Positions 50,898 through 59,390 of a DNA stretch of 64,000 nucleotides are shown here, one piece after another (positions within the stretch are counted from its first letter, which is position 1; each line of letters begins with the position of its first letter). Location of the stretch: assembly GCF_011752565.1 (NCBI RefSeq), contig NZ_VWXK01000002.1, forward strand, positions 310,001-374,000, read 5' to 3'. The translations under genes and the position numbers were made by a program. The notes below the pieces were generated by a model that worked only from the letters and a program-made list of their open reading frames with translations, did not search any database and was not told where the DNA came from. This stretch comes from Pantoea sp. Ap-967 (GTDB lineage: Bacteria > Pseudomonadota > Gammaproteobacteria > Pseudomonadales > Pseudomonadaceae).

Positions 50898-51844
50898 CCA
50901 GCAAAATCACTTCCTACGACTCAGCATGGCCCTTGCGTTTTCTGGCCGACAAGCCGCGCATTGCCTCGGCGTTCGGCGAAGAACTCTATGCCATCCACCA
51001 CGTAGGTAGCACAGCTGTTCCTGGGTTGGCGGCAAAGCCCGAGATCGATGTACTCATTGAAGTTGAAGCGCATCGGGATGCGCCGGCGCGCGATAGCGTA
51101 TTGCTGGGGTTGAGGTATGTGCGCGGGAGTGATCTATCGGACGGACATCATTTCTACCGGCGCAATGTGGATGGGGTTCGCACGCACAAACTCCATGTTT
51201 GCACGCGGAACCACCTTGCGGTCATCAACATGTTGAAGTTCAGGGATCTACTGAGGCGCAATGGCTCGATCCGTCAGCAGTATGAAGTGCTGAAGTATCA
51301 GTTGGAGTCGAGCAATACGGGTGGGATGGCTGAGTATCTAGAAAAAAAGGCGCCATTCATTCGGACGGCGCTGTCCGGTATGCCGCTTGCTCTGGATCAA
51401 CGCACGTTCGACGACAGCGACAGAGCATTCATGAATCAAGCGCTAGCCCATGGTAGGCGTGCCCTGCCGGCGTGCCTGCCGAACCCACCGGTGGGCTGTG
51501 TGATTGTTCGCAGAGGGCGCGTCGTGAGCTTCGGCTTCACTCAGCCGCCTGGAGATCATCACGCGGAAGCGATGGCGCTTTCGCTTCTGGAAAGTGGTCT
51601 TGGCGAGTTGACCGCTTACGTGACTCTGGAACCGTGTTCGTTCGCAGGCCGCACACCTTCATGTGCGTTGGCCTTGGTGAGCGCTGGCGTTTCGCGGGTA
51701 CATGTCGCAATGCTCGATCCCGACCCACGAAATGCTGGAGCAGGAATCGAAATCCTTCGGCAGGCAGGGATCGAGGTGACGGTTGGTCTGCTAGGTGATA
51801 AGGCTCGATGCGACCTGCAACACTACCTATTTGAAAGTCCATGA
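50888..51844 (+). CDS. GrpB (UPF0157) - RibD-type deaminase fusion protein
   Basis: The first about 165 residues are a complete GrpB/UPF0157 domain, a nucleotidyltransferase-like fold, with HHVGSTAVPGLAAKPEIDVLIEV (residues 37-59) and THKLHVCTRNH. From about residue 175 the chain becomes a RibD-like cytidine-deaminase-fold domain: MNQALAHGRRALPACLPNPPVGCVIV, the zinc ligands HAE in HHAEAMAL and PC...C in TLEPCSFAGRTPSC, then GVSRVHVAMLDPDPRNAGAGIEIL. Both halves keep their key residues and the frame has no break. The start at 50888 is used (50882 adds two codons). This pairing suggests a nucleotide-like substrate, but none is known. Confidence 0.78.
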   Translation: MALTSKITSYDSAWPLRFLADKPRIASAFGEELYAIHHVGSTAVPGLAAKPEIDVLIEVEAHRDAPARDSVLLGLRYVRGSDLSDGHHFYRRNVDGVRTHKLHVCTRNHLAVINMLKFRDLLRRNGSIRQQYEVLKYQLESSNTGGMAEYLEKKAPFIRTALSGMPLALDQRTFDDSDRAFMNQALAHGRRALPACLPNPPVGCVIVRRGRVVSFGFTQPPGDHHAEAMALSLLESGLGELTAYVTLEPCSFAGRTPSCALALVSAGVSRVHVAMLDPDPRNAGAGIEILRQAGIEVTVGLLGDKARCDLQHYLFESP

Positions 51845-51960
51845 GTGTCCGCAATGGTTCGATAGCGGTCATTAGCGAATGGCTGAGACCGACCCATTGT
51901 GGACGATCCATACCTTGGGGTTAGCGCGGTGTTCGGATGTGTTCGCCGTGAATTTTTCAG

Positions 51961-52041
51961 CGCCTATGAGATCGAGCGCCGCCCGCGCGGCGCATCGCGA
52001 GCTGTGCTCGCTCCTACGTCTATTTCGGGCCAATTATTCCT
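51961..52041. repeat. repeat element, inverted copy of 42378-42458
   Basis: This is nearly the exact reverse complement of 42378-42458, including the flank cgggccaattattcc. A second partial copy, gtaggagcgggcggcgctcg to cataggcgca, is at about 52110-52143 in the opposite sense. The region 51845-52295 otherwise shows no gene; it holds only these repeats and degenerate sequence. Confidence 0.7.
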
Positions 52042-52295
52042 GTGAGGTTAGTGCACGAAGGCTTTGGCACATGACGCGATTGGCACAGGCGTCACTGGCT
52101 CGAAACAAACGTAGGAGCGGGCGGCGCTCGATCTCATAGGCGCAGACGATGTCACGGTGAACGGCCGCAATGGGTCGATAGCAGCCATTCCGAGTGACCG
52201 CTAACGACTCGAAGCCGCCGTTGAGCCCAACAGCAATAATTGTGGGAGATAGCCTAGCCCTGCGGGCTGCGCTGTCGCACAGGGAACTGAGCCTT

Positions 52296-52380
52296 TGTGG
52301 GAGCGGGTTTAGCCGCAAAGAAGAAACCACGGTGCATGGCACGGGCTTCGCCCGTGTTCGCGGGCAAGCCCGCTCCCACA
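52296..52380. repeat. inverted pair of REP elements
   Basis: TGTGGGAGCGGGTTTAGCCGC and the inverted unit ending CCCGCTCCCACA face each other around the hairpin ACGGGCTTCGCCCGT. This is the same design as at 40932-41016. It sits 31 bp past the end of the TetR gene, where it may help end transcription on the minus strand. Confidence 0.85.
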
Positions 52381-52410
52381 GGGATTCACGCCAGCTTTTA
52401 GAAAGCCAAG

Positions 52411-53013
52411 TTAATAGCTAGCCGTCCCATGATCTTTCAACAAACCGCGCATCAGCAGCTCCAGTGCCGTGGTCGCTTGAGCAAGGCGCGTAGGCCCGTC
52501 TTCTGCCTCAGCTATCCATACGGCCGCTTCTGCCAAGCTGCCATAAATCAACGAGGCCAGCGCCTGCGCGGGGACATCAGCTACCACGCCCTGCTCGATC
52601 AGGTTTTCTATCAGGTGTTGCATCGACTCCACGCAATGCTGTTGGGCATCCGGTGAGCCACCGCCCAACACGGCCCTTGCATCACGCAGCACGATCCTCT
52701 GGATGGGCGGTTCCAGCGCCATTTCGAGGTAGGCGCGGCAGCGCCGATGAAAGCCGTCCCAGGCATCATCGGCGGTGTCGGTAATGGCGCGCAGCCGCTC
52801 ATCCATCTCGGCATCTAGCTGATCGACAACCGCCTTGAGCAAGCCCTGCTTGTCACCAAAGTGATGGTACAGCGCCCCCCGCGTCAGGCCCGCCTGCGCG
52901 GTCAGGTCATCCATCGAGGTATCGGCATATCCCCGCTCAGTGAATACCTGGCGTGCCGTTTCCAACAACAAGGCGCGGGTTTGTTCCATTGCGGCACGGG
53001 TACGGCGAACCAT
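52411..53013 (-). CDS. TetR-family transcriptional repressor
   Basis: The 200-aa protein (start 53013, MVRRTRAAMEQTR; TGGAG eight bases upstream) has the TetR DNA-binding helices: ALLLETARQVFTERGYADTSMDDLTAQAGLTRGALYHHFGDKQGLLKAVVDQLDAEM. The rest is a helical ligand domain like AcrR/TtgR-class efflux regulators. It is the last gene of a minus-strand series behind two MFS genes. It may repress them through the palindromic site at 55644-55683, and it would be induced by an exported drug or metabolite. Confidence 0.88.
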   Translation of the reverse strand: MVRRTRAAMEQTRALLLETARQVFTERGYADTSMDDLTAQAGLTRGALYHHFGDKQGLLKAVVDQLDAEMDERLRAITDTADDAWDGFHRRCRAYLEMALEPPIQRIVLRDARAVLGGGSPDAQQHCVESMQHLIENLIEQGVVADVPAQALASLIYGSLAEAAVWIAEAEDGPTRLAQATTALELLMRGLLKDHGTASY

Positions 53014-53127
53014 CCAGCGGCTCCAGTTGATAACGCGGCTCAAGGGGATGCTGATCTACCGATACAGCCTGCGTGCATTGTCATGATCGTCAGGTGCGCT
53101 GGCAAGCATACCCAGGCCCAGGTAACG

Positions 53128-54345
53128 CTACGTGGAGGATTGGGCACGGCTGTCCGCCTGCCGTTTGCCATTGCCAACGCCGATGACACAAGCCAGCAGC
53201 AATGCCAGCCCGGCCAGGGCGCTGGCGAACCACAGATTGGTCGCCAGACCGAGCCTGTCGACGGCTTGCCCACCGCCCCACGAGCCAAGTGCAATGCCCA
53301 CATTGAACACCCCGACATACAACGCGGTAGCGACCTCCACTGCCCCTGGTGCGGCTTTCATCATCCAGGTCATCAGGCTCACCGACACCCCACCATAGGC
53401 CAGCCCCCAAGCCACCAACAGCACCCCACTGCCAACAGGCGAGCCCCCCAGAGCAAGCAATAATATCGGTGTCAGGAGCAGCCCGACGGCAATCGCCATG
53501 AGCGTACGCAAGGTAGAATGCGCAGCGCCGAGGCCGGCGAGAAAGTTGCCGATAATGCCGGCAATGCCGTAGGCGAACAGAAGCACGCTAATCCACTGCA
53601 CGCCAACCCCCGACACTGAGAGCAACAAGGGGCGGACGAAGGTGAAGGCCATGAAGTGCCCTGCCACCAACAGCAAGGTCAAGGCAAGCCCGGCGAGCAA
53701 TGTACGGTTGCCCAACAGCGCGGCGAACTGGCTCGGCCTTACCGAGCTGTTCACTGGCAAGCGCGGGAGGACGGCTAGGTGAATCAGTAGCACGAGTGCG
53801 CAGAGCATAGCCATGCTGCCGAACGCCCAACGCCACCCAGCCAGGTCGCCGATCAGCGCCCCCACTGGCACGCCCAACACCGACGCCGCCGCCACTCCGC
53901 CAAAGATGATCGCGGTGGCCAAACCTATCGAGCGGCCTGGCACCAGCCGCGCAGCAAGGCCACCGGCAATCGCCCAGATCCCGCCCATGCACAGCCCCAC
54001 CAGAACCCGAGCAGCGAGCATCCAAGGCATAGTAGGTGCCAATGCCGACACAACGTTGGCGATCACCAACAGCCCCAGCAGGCTGCACAAGATCCATCGG
54101 CGGTCCAGGCGCCCGGCCGCAATCACTACCAGCGGCGCGAACAGCGCTGCCAACAGCGCAGGCAAGGTGATCATCAGCCCGGCTGCGCCCGTCGAGATCT
54201 CCAGGGATTCGGCTATCGCCGTCAGCAAACCGACGGGAAGCATTTCGGTGGTAACCACAGAGAAGGTTGCCAAGCCTACGGCAGTGACCGCCAGCCAGGG
54301 GTGACAGGCCGTCGACTTGGCGCCGGCCGATGCAGTGGTACTCAT
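53128..54345 (-). CDS. MFS efflux transporter (DHA1-type, NepI/YdhP-like)
   Basis: The 405-aa protein (start 54345, MSTTASAGAKSTACHPW; GGAG nine bases upstream) has 12 predicted helices and the DHA1 start VGLATFSVVTTEMLPVGLLTAIAESLEIS, with GRLDRRWILCSLLGLL as the loop 2-3 motif. It resembles purine/arabinose-type exporters of the DHA1 group. It precedes the TetR gene on the minus strand and follows a second MFS gene by 43 bp, so both MFS genes and the TetR gene could be one operon. Confidence 0.83.
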   Translation of the reverse strand: MSTTASAGAKSTACHPWLAVTAVGLATFSVVTTEMLPVGLLTAIAESLEISTGAAGLMITLPALLAALFAPLVVIAAGRLDRRWILCSLLGLLVIANVVSALAPTMPWMLAARVLVGLCMGGIWAIAGGLAARLVPGRSIGLATAIIFGGVAAASVLGVPVGALIGDLAGWRWAFGSMAMLCALVLLIHLAVLPRLPVNSSVRPSQFAALLGNRTLLAGLALTLLLVAGHFMAFTFVRPLLLSVSGVGVQWISVLLFAYGIAGIIGNFLAGLGAAHSTLRTLMAIAVGLLLTPILLLALGGSPVGSGVLLVAWGLAYGGVSVSLMTWMMKAAPGAVEVATALYVGVFNVGIALGSWGGGQAVDRLGLATNLWFASALAGLALLLACVIGVGNGKRQADSRAQSST

Positions 54346-54387
54346 GATTGCAGGCTCCATTCGATTTCAGCGAATGCTAAAGATCCG

Positions 54388-55596
54388 TCAAAGCCCATAG
54401 GACACCTGCTCAGATCGATCGCGCATGCTGAAATAGCCCCACAAAGCTGCCAGCAAGACCGCCAAGCCAGCGCAGAGCGCAACGTTGAAACCTGCCTTGG
54501 CGCCCAGCAGATCGACCACCTGGCCCGAGGCCGCGGCCCCAGCGGCAACGCCGACATTGAGGCCAGCAAGCAGCCAGGTCATGCCTTCGGTCAATTTGCG
54601 TTCTGGCACAACACGCTCCACCAGCGACATCGCCACGATCATGGTCGGGGCAAAGAACAGGCCGGCGACCAGCACTGCGGCGGCCAGCTCGAAAATGTTC
54701 CCCGCCAGCAGCAACGGCAACGTGGTCAGCGCGGTGGCTGCGCCACCCAACAGGAGCAGCTTGCGCAAGGGCGTCTGCCATTTCGTGGCCCCAAACGCCA
54801 GCCCCGCCACGCAGGAACCCATGGCATAGCAGGACAGCACCACGCTGGCTGCAGCCGGTGTGCCCCTGTGTTCGGCAAAGGCCACGCTGACGATATCGAC
54901 AGTCCCGACGATCACACCCATGGCAACCATCAGCAGGGTCAGCAGCCGCACATCGGCGAGGCGAATCACCGACACGCTGTCCCGGCCGCGGGTCGCGGTG
55001 GCCTCTACCGGCGGCTCGGTACTCACCTGCACTACCAGGGCAGCGACACCCATGGCCAGCAATACCGCAGCAGCCAGAGGCCCGGCCTGGGGTAACACGG
55101 CCACGCTCAATCCCACTGAAATCGGTGGGCCGGCAATGAAGGTCACCTCATCGAGCACAGTTTCAAGGGAAAAGGCCGTCTGCAACTGCGGCTTGCCGCG
55201 GTAGATGGCAGTCCAGCGTGCGCGCACCATCGCCGACATACTGGGCATGAAGCCGGCCAGCGCAGCACCAACGAACAGCGTCCAATCGGCGCTCTGCAGG
55301 TCACTGCAGGCCAGTAGCAGCAGGATACCCAGCACGCTTACCGCGGCAGCAGCCGGCAATACCCGGCGCTGACCGTAGCGGTCGACCAGACGCGAGATCT
55401 GTGGCGAGACCAGGGCATAGGTCATCACGAAGGTCGCCGAAACGGCCCCTGCCAGGCCGTAGCTGCCACGGACCTGCGACAGCAGGGTGATGATTCCGAT
55501 ACCGGTCATCGGTAATGGGATCCTGGCCAATAGCCCGGCCAGGACGAACCCCTTCGCGCCTTTTGCCTGGAACAACCCACGGTAGGTACTGAACAT
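54388..55596 (-). CDS. MFS transporter
   Basis: The 402-aa protein begins MFSTYRGLFQAKGAKGFVLAGLLARIPLPMTGIGIITLLSQV and has 12 hydrophobic segments, with ISRLVDRYGQRRVLP as the loop 2-3 motif. It is common in Pseudomonas and has no known substrate. Its promoter region carries strong inverted repeats. It is the first gene of the MFS-MFS-TetR series, so the operator probably controls all three. The start at 55596 is the first ATG and is preceded by AAGGAG-like bases. Confidence 0.82.
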   Translation of the reverse strand: MFSTYRGLFQAKGAKGFVLAGLLARIPLPMTGIGIITLLSQVRGSYGLAGAVSATFVMTYALVSPQISRLVDRYGQRRVLPAAAAVSVLGILLLLACSDLQSADWTLFVGAALAGFMPSMSAMVRARWTAIYRGKPQLQTAFSLETVLDEVTFIAGPPISVGLSVAVLPQAGPLAAAVLLAMGVAALVVQVSTEPPVEATATRGRDSVSVIRLADVRLLTLLMVAMGVIVGTVDIVSVAFAEHRGTPAAASVVLSCYAMGSCVAGLAFGATKWQTPLRKLLLLGGAATALTTLPLLLAGNIFELAAAVLVAGLFFAPTMIVAMSLVERVVPERKLTEGMTWLLAGLNVGVAAGAAASGQVVDLLGAKAGFNVALCAGLAVLLAALWGYFSMRDRSEQVSYGL

Positions 55597-55643
55597 GGTC
55601 GACGCTCCTTATCGATGGCCAGCCGAACTGATTCAGCTGCATA

Positions 55644-55683
55644 CATACGCTTCGTATGATTAAAAACCTTATTATCATACGAA
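55644..55683. promoter_or_regulatory. palindromic operator upstream of the MFS-MFS-TetR series
   Basis: CATACGCTTCGTATG (55644-55658) is a palindrome around CTT. The overlapping TTCGTATGAT (55651-55660) recurs as its exact inverse ATCATACGAA at 55674-55683. Three related half-sites thus lie within 40 bp, 48 bp upstream of the MFS start. The stretch is AT-rich between the sites, suggesting a promoter. TetR proteins bind this kind of tandem palindrome. Confidence 0.65.
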
Positions 55684-55720
55684 CTGAATGTAAAGCAGTG
55701 AGCAGCCCGGCGCCGCCTTG

Positions 55721-55834
55721 GTAGGAGCGAGCGCAGCTCGCGATGGGGCGCGCAGCGGCCCCAGGTCTTCAGCTTCGCAATTCATCACGCTGGGGCTGCT
55801 TTGCAGCCCATCGCGAGCTGCGCTCGCTCCTACC
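55721..55834. repeat. long REP-type inverted element (copy D of three)
   Basis: GTAGGAGCGAGCGCAGCTCG opens an arm of about 27 bp whose exact inverse closes at 55834. The GC-rich centre contains its own hairpin. It is nearly identical to 40811-40926 and similar to 60466-60578. A partial ordinary REP (tgtgggagcgggcttgtcg) follows at 55841. It lies between the MFS operator and the end of the GADH-like operon. Confidence 0.82.
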
Positions 55835-55876
55835 GGGTCCTGTGGGAGCGGGCTTGTCGAGGCGGCGAGTGGGGAA

Positions 55877-56362
55877 TCAGCGTGCCCCCTCCAGGGCATG
55901 GCTGCCCGCCACGGCAATCGGGTCGTCGTGCGCCCCCACCGCCGTGCTAACCCCCACCGCACCGATCACCTTGCCCTCCACCAGAATCGGCTGGCCGCCG
56001 GCCAAGGTGGTAACGTCCAGTGCCAACAGCGCCGGGTGGCCATCGTTCACGCGGTTTTCGAAGTTCACGCTGGGCGCGCCGAACAGCGCCGAGGCCTTGG
56101 CCTTGCGCATGGCCAGCTCAGCGCTGATCGCGGTGGCACCGTCCATGCGGCGAACGACAATGGGGTAACCGGCGTTGTCGACCACGGCGATCGAACCTAC
56201 CCAGCCCTGTTGCTTGGCGTACTGGTCAGCAGCCTGGGCGATGCGCTCGGCAGCCGCCAGGTCCAGTTGCTTGGTCGAAGGCAACGCGACCGGGCCGCCA
56301 GCCTGGGCGCCAGCACAGACGCCCAGGGCCAGCGTGGCGGACAACAGCAATCGTACGAACAT
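55877..56362 (-). CDS. periplasmic HbpS/GlcG-family heme-binding-like protein
   Basis: The 161-aa protein has a signal peptide (MFVRLLLSATLALGVCAGAQA) and the DUF336 fold: GWVGSIAVVDNAGYPIVVRRMDGA, ELAMRKAKASALFGAPS and a C-terminal GVIGAVGVSTA-type block. Members include heme-binding HbpS and GlcG. It closes the GADH-like operon, 60 bp after the cytochrome gene. A periplasmic heme or redox helper for the cytochrome subunit is plausible. No heme-binding residues can be assigned by eye. Confidence 0.8.
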   Translation of the reverse strand: MFVRLLLSATLALGVCAGAQAGGPVALPSTKQLDLAAAERIAQAADQYAKQQGWVGSIAVVDNAGYPIVVRRMDGATAISAELAMRKAKASALFGAPSVNFENRVNDGHPALLALDVTTLAGGQPILVEGKVIGAVGVSTAVGAHDDPIAVAGSHALEGAR

Positions 56363-56422
56363 GAAATTCTCCTGATGACATTGAAAACGCGCCCGGCCAG
56401 CCGGGCACGTGAGGAAAGCGCC

Positions 56423-57754
56423 TCAGCGCAGCTCGGCCACCTGCGCGGCGGTAACGGCCACCTCGGAGTTGCCGAACTGCTTGAACAGGAAGGTGCTCAG
56501 GGTCGCAAGCTGGGCATCGCTGAGGTTGGCAAAGCCCGGCATGAACACCTCCTGGCCGTCGACCTTGCGATGCACGCCGTGCAGCAGCACCGACACCAGG
56601 TTGGTGGGCTCGGCGGCGCCCAGCACGCTGTTGCCGAATAGCCGTGGGTATTCGCCCACACCCTTGCCGGTGACCGCGTGGCAGGTGGCGCAGTTGGCGT
56701 TGAACATCACCTCGCCGCCCAATGCGTCGCTGCCCGGGTCGTACTGCGGGTGGCTGGCGCGCAGCGCGGTGGTGCCGGTGTAGGCCTGGCCCTGGCCGGT
56801 ACGCGCAGGCGCGCTGCCCGGGGCGCCGCTAGCCGGCAGGTCGCGCAGGTAGGCGACCATGGCGTGCAGGTCGGCATCGGGCAAGTGGTTCAGGCTGTTT
56901 TCCACCGCCTCGGCCATTGGGCCTGCAGCGTTGGCCTTGCCATGCACGGCGCCGGTCTTGAGGTAGGTGAACAGCTCGTCATCGCTCCAGGAGCCGACAC
57001 CGCTTTGCCCGCCGGTGATGTCGTAGGCCTTCCAGGCCCCCAGGTTGCCACCGCCCAGGTCCGGGTGGCCAAGGCCTTGGATGAAGTTGCGCGGGGTATG
57101 GCATTCACCGCAGTGCTCCAGGCTTTGCACCAGGTAGGCCCCCCGGTTCCACTGCGGGCTCTTGCCCGCCACCGGCAACTGGCGCCCGGACTGGAAGTTC
57201 ATCACGTTCCAGAAGGCCATGGCCCAACGCTGGTTGAACGGGAAGCCCATGGTGTTTTCCGGCGGCTTGCTGTCGATTGGCTTGAGCGTGCGCAGGTAGG
57301 CCACCAGCGCCAGGGCATCGTCGTCGGACATGCCGGTGTACGAGGTGTATGGCATGGCCGGGTACAGGCGCCTGCCGTGCTGGGAGATGCCATTGCGCAC
57401 CGAGCCGACGATCTCGGCGTCAGTGAAGCTGCCGATGCCGTTGACCGGGTCCTGGGTGATGTTGGTCGAATAGAGCCTGCCAAACGGTGTGTCGAAGGCC
57501 ATGCCACCGGCATAGGGCTTGCGCGCATCGACGGTGTGGCAAGCCACGCAATCCGAGGCCAACGCCACGGCTCGGCCACGCTCGATCAATGCTGCGCTGT
57601 CCTGCCCGGGCCTGGCGGTGGGCATTTCGATCTGCGATTGCTTCCAGATCACGCCACCTGCTCCGATGCCTGCGGCCACCGCCACGGCGACACCGGTCAA
57701 TGCCAGCACCCGCCAGCGGGCGCGGCGTTTTGTCGATCCTGTTTTCATCAGCAT
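56423..57754 (-). CDS. triheme cytochrome c subunit of a membrane dehydrogenase (GADH-like)
   Basis: The 443-aa protein has three heme-binding CxxCH motifs: CVACH near residue 70, CGECH near 215 and CATCH near 357, as in the cytochrome subunits of gluconate 2-dehydrogenase, sorbitol and alcohol dehydrogenases. An N-terminal hydrophobic helix (VLALTGVAVAVAAGIGAGG) exports and anchors it. GAGGAG lies six bases before its ATG, inside the end of the GMC gene. It passes electrons from the flavoprotein to ubiquinone. Confidence 0.88.
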   Translation of the reverse strand: MLMKTGSTKRRARWRVLALTGVAVAVAAGIGAGGVIWKQSQIEMPTARPGQDSAALIERGRAVALASDCVACHTVDARKPYAGGMAFDTPFGRLYSTNITQDPVNGIGSFTDAEIVGSVRNGISQHGRRLYPAMPYTSYTGMSDDDALALVAYLRTLKPIDSKPPENTMGFPFNQRWAMAFWNVMNFQSGRQLPVAGKSPQWNRGAYLVQSLEHCGECHTPRNFIQGLGHPDLGGGNLGAWKAYDITGGQSGVGSWSDDELFTYLKTGAVHGKANAAGPMAEAVENSLNHLPDADLHAMVAYLRDLPASGAPGSAPARTGQGQAYTGTTALRASHPQYDPGSDALGGEVMFNANCATCHAVTGKGVGEYPRLFGNSVLGAAEPTNLVSVLLHGVHRKVDGQEVFMPGFANLSDAQLATLSTFLFKQFGNSEVAVTAAQVAELR

Positions 57755-57764
57755 GCGCCGCTCC

Positions 57765-59390
57765 TCACACCGAAGCCTTGATGATGCTGTCGGCGGCCAG
57801 CAGCGACAGCGCCACCCCGGTCAGCGTCGAGTTGACCAGCGCTGCGGTCGGCATCACGCCGGTGCCCCCGAAGTACAGGTTGTCGTGGTCGTGGGCCTGG
57901 GCCAGCTTGTTGCACACCGAGGTGTGCGGGTCGCTGCCCATGCTCAGGGTGCCGGTGATGTGCTGGCTGTTGGTGTACTGGCCGCGCTCGGAGAACTTCA
58001 CCTCGGTGCCACCGGATGCGCTCACGCAGTCGGCGAAGTGCTCGCGGCAGACGTCGTAGCCACGGTGCACGTACTCGGGGAAGCGGTAGTGGATTTCCAT
58101 TTTCGGAATGCCCCAGGCGTCTTTCTGGTCGCTCAGGACGATGCGGTTTTCCGGGTCTGGGAGCATCTCGAACATCGACTTGAGCAGCACGAAGCGTTCG
58201 CCATCGCGCTTGATCTTCTCGTTCAGTTCCTTGCCGTAGTAACCCTGGGCCACGTATTTCTCGGTCAGGTAGCGGGTCGGGTTGTCGTTGTGCACATCGA
58301 TGCGCAAGGCCGAGCGCTCGCTGCGGAAAGCGCCGTCGCGGGTGTTGTTGATGCTGCCTGGGCACATTGGGCCACGGCCGATGTACAGGGGTTCGTCGGC
58401 AAGGTACTCGACGGCGCTCGCCGGGTGGTCCATCAAGCGGCGGCCAACCTGGTCGGTGGCGTTGGCCACGCCGTTGGGGTTGCGCTCATCCTTGGACATC
58501 AGCAGGATCTTCACGCTTTCCATGGCATTGGCGGTGAGCAGGAAATGCTTGCCGGTAACCCGGTGTACCGCTTTGTTCTGGTCGATGAAATGGGCCGCGA
58601 CGATACGGTTGCCCTCCCCGGTTTCAAGCTTGAACACCACCGCGTTGCTGATCAGGTTCAGGCCCAGCCCCTGGGCGCGGCGCACCGACATGCTGCCGTT
58701 GTACTGGGCGCCGATTGGGCAAATGGGCATGCAGTTGTTGTTGCCGCAGCACGCCGGGCGATCGTCGTAGGCCGCGCTGTTGCGCGCTTGCGGGCCAGGC
58801 AGCAGCTCCAGGCCTACCGCTTCGTAGCGTTGGCGCAGGCGCTCGAAGCCGTAGGGCAACGGCAGCACGTCCATCGGGTAAGGCATCGAGCGCGGCGAGC
58901 CGTAGTCACCGGCCAGCGTGCCGCCACCGGAGACGCCCATCTCGATCTCCGCTTCGCAGTAATAGGGTTCGAGGTCGTCGTAGCTGATGGGCCAGTCGAC
59001 CGACTGGCCGTACAGGCTCTGCATGCGAAAGTCGTTGGGGATCAGGCGCCAGGCCTGCCCTGCCCAATGCCAGGTGGTGCCGCCCACACCGCGAATGAAT
59101 TGCGCGGTATACGGGGCCGGGCCCTTCTGGATCAGGTAGCCGTTGTCGTGCGGGACGAAGTTCGGGTGCGGCGCCCAGGGCATCATCGGGTACGGCGCCA
59201 TGTGGTTGTTCTTGTATGCGCCATTGCGATAGTTGGACACCAGCATGGCCTGGTCCAACGGTGCGCCGGCTTCCAGCATCAGCACCGACAGGCCCTTGCG
59301 CAGCAACTTGACGGCCGCAGCGCCACCGGCGGCGCCGGCACCGATGATGACCACATCGGCCGACAGGGGGGTGGAATTCGAATCAGGCAT
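57765..59390 (-). CDS. GMC-family flavoprotein subunit, gluconate 2-dehydrogenase-like
   Basis: From 59390 (MPDSNSTPLSADVVIIGAGAAGGAAAVKLLRKGLSVLMLEAG) the 541-aa protein has the FAD loop GAGAAGG at residues 18-24, the GGTTWHWAGQAWRLIPNDF block and HITGTLSMG with its histidine, and ends with the NSTLTGVALSLLAADSI helix of this family. It oxidises gluconate or a related polyol in the periplasm. It has no signal of its own and would be carried by the Tat-signalled small subunit, as known for GADH. Its ATG overlaps that subunit's stop. Confidence 0.85.
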   Translation of the reverse strand: MPDSNSTPLSADVVIIGAGAAGGAAAVKLLRKGLSVLMLEAGAPLDQAMLVSNYRNGAYKNNHMAPYPMMPWAPHPNFVPHDNGYLIQKGPAPYTAQFIRGVGGTTWHWAGQAWRLIPNDFRMQSLYGQSVDWPISYDDLEPYYCEAEIEMGVSGGGTLAGDYGSPRSMPYPMDVLPLPYGFERLRQRYEAVGLELLPGPQARNSAAYDDRPACCGNNNCMPICPIGAQYNGSMSVRRAQGLGLNLISNAVVFKLETGEGNRIVAAHFIDQNKAVHRVTGKHFLLTANAMESVKILLMSKDERNPNGVANATDQVGRRLMDHPASAVEYLADEPLYIGRGPMCPGSINNTRDGAFRSERSALRIDVHNDNPTRYLTEKYVAQGYYGKELNEKIKRDGERFVLLKSMFEMLPDPENRIVLSDQKDAWGIPKMEIHYRFPEYVHRGYDVCREHFADCVSASGGTEVKFSERGQYTNSQHITGTLSMGSDPHTSVCNKLAQAHDHDNLYFGGTGVMPTAALVNSTLTGVALSLLAADSIIKASV

